The notes under the pieces: generated by a model
The model's input: only the letters and a program-made list of their open reading frames with translations
Database searches by the model: none
Told to the model about the DNA's origin: nothing
NCBI RefSeq assembly: GCF_030867095.1
Contig: NC_081828.1
Span: 220,503,978 to 220,567,977, forward strand
Direction: 5' to 3'
From: Alligator mississippiensis
Taxonomy: Eukaryota > Chordata > Crocodylia > Alligatoridae
Length of the DNA stretch: 64,000 bases
Translations under genes and position numbers: made by a program
Part shown: positions 30,740 to 41,435 of the stretch, one piece after another
Numbering within the stretch: position 1 is the stretch's first letter
Layout of the letters: each line of letters opens with the position of its first letter

Positions 30740-31135
30740 CTTCATCAACCTCCTAGATACAGAAACTTATGGACTCAATATAGACATTATGACACTATAA
30801 CCTGCCCGACATCTGACTCCTCAGGTGCCTCTTCACTTTTACCTGCTGTGTCTCACCCCCGATGCCTCAATTTACATTTTTCCTGACTGGCTTTCTTGCC
30901 TGGAGACCAGCCTCTGGCTCCTTACTACCCATTCCATCCAGGAAGAGCACACACCAACTACAGATGCTTCCTCGACCTGGCAAAGCGTTTTTAAACCCAA
31001 AAGTTTGCCAAGATATATTTCTTCAACTATTCAGTTGGTCTAATAAAAGATATCACATCTACTCAAAGAAGCTTGCGTGCCCGTTCGTTAGACCAACACG
31101 GCTACAACCAGAAACACAGTTAACACACAAATGAC
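30740..31135 (+). mobile_element. Penelope-like retroelement 3' tail
   Basis: Contains 'ttggtctaataaaagatatc' (31034) followed by 'agaccaacacggctacaacc' (31089), a conserved tail I associate with Penelope/Neptune-type elements in reptiles, preceded by decayed coding sequence. A related tail occurs at 33870-34015 as a head-to-head inverted pair, an arrangement known for this class. Family assignment is from memory and moderately certain. Confidence 0.5.
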
Positions 31136-31566
31136 GAGAGTTTTGCTTTCAACAGTTTGAGGTGCACTTACACAGAAGCCCCTGCACCTATCTCCTTAAA
31201 ACCTGGCAGGCTTCATGCCCTCAGAAGGGGCTACCATCCATGCTGTTTTCTTTCAAATCGGCAAAAAAAAGACAGTTATAAGTATTTAGTGATTCCCTGT
31301 TACAGCCTATGGTCGAATCGAATCAGGACAGTGACTCGAATCACCAAATCGAATCATTGTCCCCTGAATCGGCCAAATCCAAATTGAATACTTGCTGCTT
31401 CACACAGGCCAAATGCTGACACCGCCCCAACATGCATGGTGTTTCTTTCCCAGGGAGCAGTGTCTCCACAGGCTCTGACATGGTGCTGTGATCATCACCC
31501 CATGCTGGGACAGAGTTATTCAGGCTCATCTCCAGCCTCGTATCTATGGAGGTCTATTAGCAGGAT

Positions 31567-31917
31567 CCAGGGGAGACACGTTAGGGGTGCACATGGGTGC
31601 ACCCGCTGAGCATGGCAGTGCACCCCCTACAAAAAGGCACCCCGCACACTGTCGGCAGCACCTGCGGGCAGTCGCCACTTGCCACCCTGCTGCCAGCACC
31701 GCCGGCAGCATCTGCGGGCGGTCCACAATCCCTGCTGGACGCTGCCAGCGGCGGCTGCAGGTGGTCGCTGACCCTTGGTCAGTGCTTGCCACCCCTGCCA
31801 CCAACAGTGCCGGTGGTGGCTGCAGGAGCTCCCACGTGTACCACCACCATGTTCCTGCCGCCACTCTCCCACCACCGCCGTGCCCCCACAGCCGCCAGGG
31901 GCACGAGTCTTTCATGG
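31567..31917. mobile_element. Non-autonomous insertion present only in copy 2
   Basis: Compared with copy 1 (around 560), copy 2 has about 350 extra bp between 'gtctattagc' and 'tctgtgggattt', with aggatc on both sides (about 31561-31566 and 31918-31923). The insert is rich in 'gctgccagcggcggctgcag'-like short repeats with CAC/GGC composition. No coding capacity. Probably a DNA-transposon derivative. Confidence 0.6.
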
Positions 31918-32061
31918 AAGGATCTGTGGGATTTTGAATCTTCCTTCCACACACTGAAGCCTCCATCTGCCTTAGTCCCAGGCCAGTACAGGAGACGAGC
32001 AGGGTTTCCCCGTGCCAGCAGCACCAAGGCTCACCTGTGCCTTCTCTTCCCCACCGCACAG

Positions 32062-32231
32062 GTGCTGGGGGCCTGCGCAGAGCTGAGCAGAAGCCTGGAG
32101 AAGAGCCTGTAACCCTGGAGCTGCACAGGACTTCCCCAGGGAGGCTGGAGGAGAGGGGCTCCCTGACACCTGAGCAAGGCCAAGTGCAAAGGGGGCACAG
32201 CAGGCCTCCAAAGCCAGGGGAGAGCTTGTAG
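32062..32231 (+). pseudogene. Linker exon upstream of KRAB-A, copy 2, damaged
   Basis: Paralog of 717-889, with acceptor 'ccaccgcacag' and frame GAGGLRRAEQKPGEEPVTLE, ending KPGESL. At the end copy 1 has 'ttggag/gtaagc' while copy 2 has 'ttgtagtaaat': the change removes one G, gives an in-frame TAG and weakens or destroys the donor. The exon is therefore probably non-functional. Confidence 0.75.
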
Positions 32232-32619
32232 TAAATATTTTGGGGAGCAGAGACTGGAAGAGTGACAAGATGGCATTAGCAGGAGCTCTCTCCCAAGGGC
32301 AGGTAGCCAAGGGTGCTGGCACAGGAAGGCCTGATCAACATGCATGTAGCTGGGGCTCCCTACCTCTAAAAGTGCTGCCCAGGCTGCCTCAAGGGGCCAA
32401 GCAAATGGAACATGATGACCCGGGCTAAGGCCAACAAATGAACTCCTATGTCCACTGCATCTACATTGCATGTCAGCTGAAGAATGGGGCATTTTGCACC
32501 CCGATCTGTCATGCTTAAGCTTGCAGTTAGTTGCAGTGCTGAGTAATTGCAGACAGGGCTGTGGGGGCTGGAAGCAGCTGAAACAGGAGAGCGTGATGGT
32601 GCAACGCTTGTGACTGCAG

Positions 32620-32746
32620 CTCTGGGAGCTGTTTGAGGACGTGGCTGTGTACTTCACACGGAAGGAGTGGGAGCTGCTGGAAGACAAAGACGAGATGCTT
32701 TACCAGGACCAGATGCTGAAGAATTACCAAGCCCTCCTTTCCCTGG
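32620..32746 (+). CDS. KRAB-A box exon, zinc-finger gene copy 2
   Basis: A 127-bp exon with acceptor 'gactgcag' and donor 'g/gtaaag', phases 0 and 1. Reads [40 protein letters not shown]. The core is kept, with D-to-E and R-to-Q variation against copy 1. Intron sequence follows to 33655 and aligns with copy 1. No KRAB-B or finger exon was found downstream within the window, so this is a truncated gene or pseudogene despite the intact box. Confidence 0.85.
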
Positions 32747-33655
32747 GTAAAGCGCTGGTTCTTGCTTCTCCCTGGAGCTACGTGGACTCAGATGTTTTGT
32801 AGTCATGTCCCTGTGTTTCAACAGTCTCATCCTTGTGAATCTTTGGCTGGTGGTTTAAATCAGCTTCCTCCCCGCTGATCTGTCAGTGATCAGACCTCTC
32901 TTCATTTCATATTGATAGATCCTCCTTCATTTGATCCACTTGCCTTCACTTGATTCTCCCCCATTTCTGAAGTCCTGGTGTTTCCGTAGTCAGCAGTTTC
33001 TGGGCAGCATGATCTCCCTTCGCCTTCTCAGCACATGTATTTACTAACAGATCTTCTTTGGGAAATAATTCTGATTTCCTCCCTCTCTTGCCTAGCATGT
33101 CGTGTCCAAACACATTTTCAAATTATAGCGTGTTGAGTTCTGTGATAGCTAAATGCCCTTTCTCCTCCTTTGGTTATGACCCAGCAGAAGTTAACAGAAG
33201 TCTTATCAGCTTCTGCTGCTACAACACATGTATGATGCATTTCCTCATCATCTTCTCTAGTGACATGTACACATGGACCCCAGGTACTTCTACCAAGGCC
33301 TCACTGGAAGCTTCTGTCCACACTTCCTCCTAACATCTTCATCTTCGCAGACCAGAGACTCTGGCTTTGCTATATTTATGTTAAGACCAGTACTTTCAAG
33401 CTCACTCTGCCATTCTCAAAACTTTTCCCGTCCTCTTCGTAAAGCCCCTCTACAGATCTGATGCCTATCACTGTGATAAAAAGACGTGAGCTCAATGCAG
33501 GGCCTAGTGAAAACCAGTTTTCCTTTCCAGAGGATCTCTAATACAGGGGCTTCTTCTGGTTTGTGCACAGGGTTGAAATACTTACCTTTTACTAGGTCAC
33601 TTTGCTTTTCTGGTGCTTTTTTTGCCCTCATTTTTCCAAAAGGATTTCCTTAGGG

Positions 33656-33860
33656 TAGTGGTTCTCAACCTTTTTTGTACCAGGACCCACTTGTAAACTT
33701 CAGTGGCCAGTCCCAACCCAGTAAATCGTTTAATTAGAAAACACCTAGGGCACATAGACATTTGTGGGGAGCCTGCTTTGATGCACTGGAAATCTAGCAA
33801 GTCACGTGCGTCAGCAATGCAGCGTGTCTCCGTGCTGAGAAAGTGGCAGCTGTGCACTTT
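33656..33860 (+). mobile_element. hAT (Charlie-type) left end
   Basis: Begins 'tagtggttctcaaccttttt', the well-known terminal sequence of Charlie-group hAT elements, right after ccttaggg. Homology between copy 1 and copy 2 of the locus ends here. A possible partner end lies near 36945-36980 (gtgacccacttttgagtcatg), with CR1s between, but I could not confirm a matching target duplication. Confidence 0.65.
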
Positions 33861-33864
33861 GGAA

Positions 33865-34015
33865 TAGAAGACAAGGTTCTTTGGGTGAATCTGATATCTT
33901 TTATTAGACCAACTTAAGTAGTTGGAAAACAATTTTTAAGCAAGCTTTCGTGTTCAAACCAAAGAACCGTGTCTGCCTATGTCCTTAGACCGATACAGCT
34001 ACTACCTACACCCCT
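33865..34015. mobile_element. Penelope-like tail, inverted pair
   Basis: 'tgatatcttttattagacca' (33889) is the reverse complement of the tail seen at 31034, and 'gtctgcctatgtccttagac' with 'gatacagctactacctacac' follows in direct orientation. A head-to-head arrangement of the same tail. Confidence 0.5.
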
Positions 34016-34119
34016 TTGACATAGAACACATTCATAGATTTCATAGAGCTGCGCTTCTCTGCAAAGTACCCTGCCACCAGTTTCTCAGCATGGGGATGCA
34101 CTGCACTGCTGATGCACAT

Positions 34120-35345
34120 AATTCATAGATTGTCAGGGGCTGGAAGGGACCTTGTAGATCATCGGGTCCCGTCCCCCTGCACTAGGCAGGAAAAGACAGC
34201 CGGGGTCAAGTGACCCCAGCAAGGTGACTCCAGTCTCCTTTTGAAGATTTCCAGGGTGGGTGACTGCACCACCACTGCAGGGAGTTTATTCCAGTCTGCA
34301 CACCCTGACTGTAAAGGAGTTTTTCCTGGAATTGAGCCTGAAGCGGCTTTCCAGGAGTTTATATCCATTGGTCCTGGTCTTCCCCAGGGGTGCCCTGGTG
34401 AACAGGTGTTCGCCGAGTTCTTGATGTAGCGGTAAGCCACTACCAAGTCCCATCTCAGCCTTCTCTTTTGTAGGCTAGAGAGGCCCAAGTCCTTCAGCCT
34501 CTCCTCATATGGCTTGTCTTGCAAGTCACAGATTATATGTGTGGCCCTCCTCTGGACCCTCTCAAGTTTTTCCACGTCCTTGTTGACGTGCGGCACCCAG
34601 AACTGGACACAGTACTCGAGCCTCGATCTCACCCGTGCAGAGTACGGTGGGAGGATCACTTCCTCAGTTTTGCATGAGATGCAGCAGTTGATGCATGCCA
34701 GCGTGTTGTTTGCCCTGCTGACCACAGCATCGCGCTGCCGGCTCACGTTCACACGATGGTCAATCACTTCCCCTCGGTCCCTTTCAGCCACGGTGCAAGT
34801 CAAATTGTTGCCTCCGAGCCTGTAGGCATGTTGGGGATTGTTTGTCCCCAGATGGAGCACCTTACGCTTCTGAGTGTTGAACTTCATCTGGTTCTGGCCC
34901 TCCCAACTCTCCACCTGGCCAGGTCTACCTGTATCTGCAACCTGTCTTCTGGCATGACCGCGCTCCCCCATAACTTGGTGTCATCTGCGAACTTGGCCAG
35001 TGAGCTTTTCACCCCCACATCAAAATCATTGCTAAAGATGTTGAAAAGCATCAGTCCAAGCACGGACCCCTGAGGGACGCCCACCCACTGAACTGTTGAG
35101 CAATTAAGCTCACAATCTTCCAATTTTTTCCACAAGGATATTGTAGGATACTAGATCAAAAGCCTTTTGGAAGTCTGCGTATATAATGTCGACCTTCTCT
35201 CTCGTGTCCAGGTGGCAAGAGACCTGTTCGTAGAAGGAGATGAGATTAGTAAGACAAGACCTGCCTGAGACGAAGCCATGCTGGCTGTTGTTCAGAAGCT
35301 TACCCTCAACGAGCATATTGCATATAGATTCTTTAATGAGTTTTC
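34120..35345 (-). mobile_element. CR1 LINE fragment
   Basis: The minus strand encodes RSCLTNLISFYEQVSCHLDT, YADFQKAFDLVSYNILVEKI, FADDTKLWGSAVMPEDRLQI, NPQHAYRLGGNNLTC, ERDRGEVIDHRVNVSRQ and EKLERVQRRATHII. The 3' end at about 34120 ends in a tail related to 'ttcatagattgtcaggggct'. Frames are broken between the fingers and palm. Same subfamily as 11915-12535. Confidence 0.92.
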
Positions 35346-35361
35346 TGAGGATCAGCAGGCG

Positions 35362-35392
35362 CTTTTAATTAGCACGGCTCCCTAATTAAAAG
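35362..35392. repeat. Perfect 11-bp hairpin
   Basis: 'cttttaattag' and 'ctaattaaaag' form a perfect stem with a 9-base loop in an otherwise unannotated AT-rich stretch (35346-35557). Could be a transposon relic or chance; no T-run follows that would suggest a terminator. Confidence 0.5.
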
Positions 35393-35557
35393 TACCCAGC
35401 ACTGTGTCAGGAGCACATGTAAAAATTTCCACAAGTATTTTGCTCCCAAAATACTTGATATACAGTACAAGTTAAAGCAACTCAACAGTTTTAATTTTCA
35501 AGACAGAAATCAACAACAAGAGGAAAACATTAAATTACTCCCCAAGTGACATTCATC

Positions 35558-36812
35558 TTAGATTTCATAGACGTTAGGCCTGGAAGGGACCTCGGAAGAT
35601 CATCGAGTCCAGCCCCCTGCCCCAGGGCCAGGAAGTCAGCTGGGGTCATAGGATCCCAGCAAGATAAACATCCAGTTTCATCTTGAAGGTGTTCAATGAA
35701 GGCGCTTGAACCACCTCCGGCGGCAGGCTGTTCCAGACCTTGGGGGCTCGGACAGTAAAGAAGTTCTTCCTTATGTCCAGCCTGAAATGGTCTTGCAGTA
35801 GTTTATAACTGTTAGACCTCGTCATCCCTTGGGGCGCTCTGGTGAATAAACGTCCCCCAAATCCTGGTGGTCACCCCTGATAAACTTGTAGGTGGCCATC
35901 AGATCACCCCTGAGCCTGCGCTTTTCCAGGCTAAAGAGCCCCAGGGCTCTCAGCCTGTCGTCGTAGGGTCTGCTTCCCTGAGCTCTGATCATGCGCGTGG
36001 CTCTTCTCTGGACTCTCTCAAGCTTCTCCACATCCTTTTTGAATTGTGGAGCCCAAAACTGGACGCAGTACTCCAGCTGCGGCCTCACTAAGGCTGAGTA
36101 CAGGGGGAGAATGACGTCCCAGGATTTGCTTGAGAAGCATCTATGGATGCAAGCCAGCGTTTTGGTCGCTTTACTAGCCGCAGCATCGCATTGCAGGCTC
36201 ATGTTCATCTTGTGGTCAATCCTGACCCCCAAGTCCCTTTCATCTGTAGGGCTAACTAGTGTAGCACTGCCGAGCCTATAAGGATGCTGCGGGTTTTTCC
36301 TCCCAAGGTGGAGAACTTTGCATTTTTCGGTGTCAAACACCATCAGGTTCTCGTCTGCCCATTTCATGAGCCTGTCCAGGTCACCCTGGATCGCCCTCCT
36401 GTCCTCGGGTGTGGATGCTTTACCCCAGAGTTTGGTGTCGTCGGTGAACTTGGCCAGTCTGCTTCTGACACCAATGTCCACATCATTAATGAAGATGTTG
36501 AACAATACAGGCCCAAGGACAAATCCTTGCGGGGGGGACCCCACTGGTCACAGCGCACCATGACGATTGACTTCCATCAACCACCACCCGCTGGGTCCAA
36601 CCACAACACCAATTCCTCAGCCAGCGGATCGTGGCGGACCTGAGGCCACAGTTGGCCAGTTTTGCCAAGAGGTGATCATGGGATACCAAACTGAAGGCTT
36701 TTTTGAAGTCAAGATACATGACATCAATCTCTTCTCCCTTGTCCAGGTGATAGGTCACCTGGTCATAAAAGGAAATAAGATTGGTCAAGCAAGACCTACC
36801 TGCAATTTGCAC
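35558..36812 (-). mobile_element. CR1 LINE, RT to 3' end
   Basis: The minus strand encodes AGRSCLTNLISFYDQVTYHL, YLDFKKAFSLVSHDHLLAKL, LAKFTDDTKLWGKASTPEDR, NPQHPYRLGSATLVSPTDER, LVRPQLEYCVQFWAPQ and [15 protein letters not shown]. Catalytic site FTDD in place of FADD. 5' truncated at about 36812; there is a frame break near 36530. Same subfamily as 16858-17930. Confidence 0.93.
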
Positions 36813-36824
36813 GATCCAAGTTGC

Positions 36825-37130
36825 CAGTGCCCCTCACTCCTCACTTGCAGCCCCCAGGCCCTGTCGGTGCCCTGGAAGGCTGCCAGCCTGCAAGGGGAAA
36901 CCCATGCTTTTGCGTTTTCTTCTGTGACTGTTTTCTCCTCTCATATTTTCTTGTGACCCACTTTTGAGTCATGACCAGGGATTCAGGTTTTCCATTTCCT
37001 ACGGAAAAACAGAGAAAACCACGGATTTCCTGTTTTTATCAGAGAAAATATGGATTTTACCTTTTAGCAGAGAAACCCGCACGTTTCCCGAATTTGCAAA
37101 GAGCTCTGCAGGCTGATTGCAAAAGGGGCG
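36825..37130. other. Transposon-derived remnants
   Basis: At 36825-36890 is one unit resembling the minisatellite of 17940-19045, at 36945-36980 a possible hAT end (gtgacccacttttgagtcatg), and from 36974 'gggattcaggttttccattt' with 'acggaaaaacagagaaaac' and 'agagaaaatatggatttt', which looks like another repeated element of unclear family. Confidence 0.4.
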
Positions 37131-37414
37131 GGATCCCCCAACCTGCCCAGAGGGGGAGGGGGAAGGGGAGAGGGAAGGGGGGGCCCGAGGCTCGCGCTCA
37201 CCCAAGGCTTGGATCAGGCTCGCTGTTCGTTCCTGGAGCCTGCAAGGTAAGTGGGGTACAGGGGTTGCAGGGCAGGGCTGTCAGGGAAGCTGGCTGGGGG
37301 GCGGAAGCAGGGGCGAGGGCAGCAGTGCCCCTCTGTGGGCTGCACACGTGCCACCTGGCCAGACAGGAGGGGGGTTCACGCTGCGGCTGCCGCTGCCCCA
37401 TGCTGCTTCGCCTC

Positions 37415-37875
37415 AGCCAAGAAGGACATGGTGGATAAGCTCAAGAGGGCACAAAGAAGGGCCGCCCGCATGGTCAAGGGCATGGAGGATAGGCCCTACG
37501 GGGAGAGACTCGGGGAACTGAGCCAGTTCAGTCTGAGTAAGAGAAGGCTGAGGTGTGACGTGATAGCTGTCTGCAAGTACATCGGGGTGAACACCCAGAT
37601 TTAGGTGAGCAACTCTTCGGGAAGGCACCTCCAAGGAGGATGAGGGCCAATGGACATAAGCTTATAGAAGGTGAATCCAGGCTAGATGCAAGGAAGAACT
37701 TCTCTGTAAGGGTCGCCGGAATCGAACACGCTCCCAGCAGAGGTAGTGCGGTTACCAGCCGTGGAGGAGGCTGGACAGGCACCTTGTTGAGCTGGTCTGA
37801 GCCCGATAACTTCCTGCCCTTGGCAGGGGACCGGACTTGATGATCTTATGGGTCCCTTCCGGTTCTACAATGCTG
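37415..37875 (+). mobile_element. CR1 LINE 3' fragment
   Basis: Encodes KLKRAQRRAARMVKGMEDRP, YGERLGELSQFSLSKRRLR and, after frame breaks, the C-terminal FSVRVAGIEH-like segment, with a 3' region 'acttgatgatcttatgggtc' of CR1 type. Confidence 0.85.
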
Positions 37876-38558
37876 TTACTTTTGTGGCATTGGTATGCTC
37901 TGGGTGCGTGAGCATGTAGCACTGATTGTGTGACACGTGTGTTCTAGCGAAGGCAGAGCAAAGCCGTGGGCGCTTAGAGCTGGGAGCTAATGCTCTCCTC
38001 ACTCTGACTGAAGGGAGATGCAAAGAGAAGGCAAACTCCCCACGGAAGTTGTTCTGCTCTTGGGCTTTCTCTCCTTTTCACTCTGTGCTCATCTCCCTCC
38101 TCTTGCCCTGGGGCCGGGAAGGACTCCTGCAAGACAGTACAGGAAAAGGAAAAGGAAAATCCATCATCATATGTCCAGACTGTGGCATGCAGACACCATA
38201 CTGGCAGGGGTCTCTGCTATGTCCATCCAGCCCCTTGGGCACCCACACTCCCAGATGCTTTTAATCTCTGCAGGACCCCCCCCCCCCCAATCCCAAGAAA
38301 GGAGGAGTCATAGGGAAAGCAGGAGCTCAGAAAGGGATTGGGGGTCCTTTTGGAAGCAAAGAAACAAACACACAAAAGGTAGCCCAGTCACTTCCCCATG
38401 ATTACATTTTTCCTCTTTTCCAATGTGATTCTTGATCAGCTTTGAAAAGCACCTAAAACCTTGGGCTTTTTTCTCCTTGGAGTGAAGTAGAACAGAGGGA
38501 AGGCTCACTTTTACCTTTTCTTTTCTTCAGGACCTGGACAGAGAGCTTATCTGCTCAC

Positions 38559-38628
38559 ACATTGGTGGTTCAATGGTAGCCTTCTTGCCTCCTATGCAGG
38601 AGACCTGGGTTCAATTCCCCGTCAATAT
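38559..38628 (+). tRNA. tRNA-Gly-like sequence with CCT anticodon, probably pseudogene or SINE head
   Basis: Close to vertebrate tRNA-Gly(CCC/GCC). The acceptor arm is acattgg...tcaatat (one mismatch), the D arm contains tggttcaatggta (A box), the anticodon stem CTTGC/GCAGG encloses loop CTCCTAT, so the anticodon is CCT (Gly-CCC has CCC), and the T arm has GGGTTCAATTCC (B box) with one mismatched pair. No T-run terminator follows at once. An A-rich tract begins near 38720, so it could be the head of a SINE (38559 to about 38740). CCT would read arginine, so a functional tRNA with this body is unlikely. Confidence 0.7.
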
Positions 38629-38629
38629 A

Positions 38630-39640
38630 GATGTCTTAGGTGAATTACTTGCTTATCTTAAAAACCTACAATAATCCTTGACATAGATGCCCACTTGTAA
38701 CTTTCCCTCATTTCTTGACTGAAAAAAAAATAAAACATCTTCTGTTTTATGATGCATATGCAGATGTATACACAACTAGCAGTTTTAATATTGTGTGGCA
38801 CCTTAAAAATATATCATGGCACCCCAGAGTGCCCCATCACCCTGGCTAAGACTCCTCTAGATTATTTCAACAGCACTGAGAGCATGCTACAAATAAAAAG
38901 AAGATGAACAGAAGTGCAGCCTTCAACCCATGCATTGCCCAGCAGGGAAAATGAATAGTGCAATAAAGAGAAACCTCATATATCTAATGCCTTAATTTTA
39001 TTTCAGTCTGCACAAAAATAGATGAGCTATCCATTGAGAAATGCAGTTGGCAGAAAGAGAAGGGGAGCGGAGAATGAGGGACGTTCAAGGCTGGATTCTT
39101 GCTGGGAAAGCCTCACTCCCCTATCACTGCTCTTTTCTATTTTCTAGCCCCCTTCACACCTAGCTTGCTTGCCCCTTTACCTTTTTTCGTCTTCAGCAAA
39201 ACTCTGGGGACTATTACAGAAAGGGTGTTGGCTCTGTACCAGTCCCCATGGAGGGCTCTTTCCCCAGAAGTAAGCACAGATTGCCACAAAAGGCCTTTTT
39301 ATACAGAAAGTAAAGTTACACCTCGGCAAAGAAGGTCTGCCCCTTCCCCTCCTCACCACCACAACCACAGAAGACTTCACTTCACAGGGTAGATGAGGAA
39401 CCCCTGAATCACCGGCACACGCAAACATCAAATGGGGCTACTCTAATTACATGAGTATGTGTGAGTGCGGTGAAGTGCAGACTGCTCATCTGCCGATCCT
39501 TGATGAGACCTGTATGAAGGAGGACCTCACTGCAGCAATGGAAAGAGCCATCACTTATGCATGATTGTGGGAAAGCATCTAGTTTATGACAAGGACCCGA
39601 GCAGATGGAGAGAAGAAGATTGATGCAGCCCAAAACCACA
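38630..39640. other. No gene recognised
   Basis: AT-rich, with an A-rich tract at 38720-38740 and a segment at 38795-38860 (gtggcaccttaaaaa, atcatggcaccccagagtgc) that resembles a transposon fragment. No exon or RNA gene seen. Confidence 0.4.
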
Positions 39641-40470
39641 TTGACCTTTCATGCAGGCCCATCATACTGCATGAGCCTCTGGTCTACCAAGATTCCCAAG
39701 TCCTTTTCCGTAGAGCTGCCATCCAGCTAGGTGTCCCTCATTTCGTATTTGTGATTTTTATTATTCCTCCTGAGGTGCAGCACCTTGCACTTGTCCACAA
39801 TGAAAACCAAGCTGGACTGTGAGGAACTACAGAAGGATCTGGCACCATTGAGCAAATGGGCAACTAAATGGTAGAGGAAATTCAATGAAGACAAATGTAA
39901 AGTAATGCACGTGGGCAAAAATAACCCAAACTAGACCTACACTAGGGTAGGCTCTACATCAGGTATTACCACACAGGAAAGCAACCTGGGAGTCCCTGTG
40001 GACACCCGCTCAGTGCTCAGCAGCCATCAAAAAGACAAACAACGTGTTCGGGTTTATGAAGAAGAGAACTGTAAATGAAACAGATGGCACTATGATGCTC
40101 ATTTATAAGTCCATGGTGTGTCCACACTTCGAATAGTGCCCAGGTCTGGTTCCCACACTTCCAAAAGGACCTGGAAGAACTAGAGAAGGCCCAGAGAAGG
40201 GGAACAAGGATGATGAGTGCTATGGAGGGGTTTTCCTGTGAGGAGAGACTGAAGAAGCCAGGCCTGGTCGGTTTAGAGTAGAGACACTTGAGGAAGGATA
40301 GGAGAAGGGTTTACAAAATGCTAAACACAAAGAGAAAGTCAATAGGGATTTATTATTATGTACTAGCTCCCACAATACAAGAACTAGGGGCACAACATGA
40401 AACTAGCACACAGTAAGTTTAAAACTGAGACCAGGCAGTTCTTTTCCCCCAGTGTGTCATTGAAGTGTGG
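39640..40470. mobile_element. Old CR1 LINE pieces, two orientations
   Basis: 39640-39805 is antisense (ccaagtccttttccgtagag, gaggtgcagcaccttgcact) and 39806-40470 sense (aattcaatgaagacaaatg, agaagagaactgtaaatga, gacctggaagaactagagaa). Much more decayed than the CR1s on the left; no frame is kept. Confidence 0.75.
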
Positions 40471-40794
40471 AAATCATGGCCACCAGATGCAGTGGAAGCT
40501 GAGTGGCCAGATTCACAAGGCATTGGACATGTGCTTGGAGGAAAGGGGCATCAATGGCCCTGGAGCAGGGAGCGAGGGGCACGGGCTCTGCATCAGCCCT
40601 GCCTGGACCCGCAGTGCTGGAGGCTGCAGGGAGAGAGGAACAGGAGAAAGCCCTGGTCAGACCTGGTCGCTCTCCCTTCAGCCTCCGCTGTCTGTTGCCC
40701 TGTGACAAGCCTGGGCAAGACGGACGTGTGGTCTGACGCCATGAATGGCAACCTTTATGTTCGTACGTTCAGGTTTAGAACAAACAATTCTTCC

Positions 40795-41435
40795 TCTTGC
40801 AGCATGTAGTTAACTTGTGGGACTCACTGCCACAAGATGCCGCACACGCTGACAGCCTAATCGCCTTCACAAGAGGATTAGAGGCATTTGGGCAGGACAG
40901 GCCCACTGGTGGGTCTGAAATGTGGTAGTTAGGGCTGCAGCCTCTGTAGGAGGACTTCCTGGGCCTCTGAACACTGTAAGCTGGAAGGGAAGAGGGACAA
41001 GAGATGTGCCCTGCTCTTCCCTTTGGCGTCGGCTCCGTGCCCCGTGAGATGGAGGGTGCGGGCTGAGCCGGTACGTCCCATCTCCTGTTCTGCTTCACCT
41101 CATGCTGCACAGCGTGGGAACGTGCACAGGACAGAGCTGGAGATGCGCTGTTTACCAGGGCACCCCTAGGAGTAGCTAGGAATAATGGGTACAAACTAGT
41201 GGAGAGTAGATTCAGGTTAGACATTAGGAAGAAATGTTTCACACTAAGGGTGGCCAGGATCTGGAACGGGCTGCCAAGAGAGGTGGTGCTCTCACCGAAC
41301 TTGGAGGTCTTCAAGAGGAGGCTGGACAGGCACCCGGCTGGGCTCGTCTGACCTTAGTCCTTTTCCTGCCGGGGCAGGGGGTCAGACACGATGACCTTTT
41401 GGGGTCCCCTCCAACTCTACAAGCTATGAATCTAT
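40795..41435 (+). mobile_element. CR1 LINE 3' pieces
   Basis: 40805-40930 is an old 3' end (gtgggactcactgccacaag, gacaggcccactggtgggtc). 41140-41435 is another, less decayed (ggcacccctaggagtagcta, acgggctgccaagagaggtg), ending in 'ctctacaagctatgaatcta'. The sequence between them is unclassified. Confidence 0.8.

Larger units (their letters stand above)
29493..31412 (+). mobile_element. hAT-type transposon with nested CR1 and Penelope-like pieces
   Basis: Flanked by atgctgat (29485-29492) and atgctgac (31413-31420), an 8-bp target duplication with one mismatch, as for hAT elements. The left end 'tagggctgtgcaaagcttcg' and the right end, read in reverse (ggcctgtgtgaagcagc), form diverged terminal inverted repeats; both are followed by GATT/AATC-rich subterminal sequence. 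A TATA-like 'acatataagg' lies at 29787. The interior carries a CR1 fragment (30066-30735) and a Penelope-like tail (about 30740-31135). No transposase frame remains. Copy 1 of the locus (around 420-440) lacks it. Confidence 0.8.
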
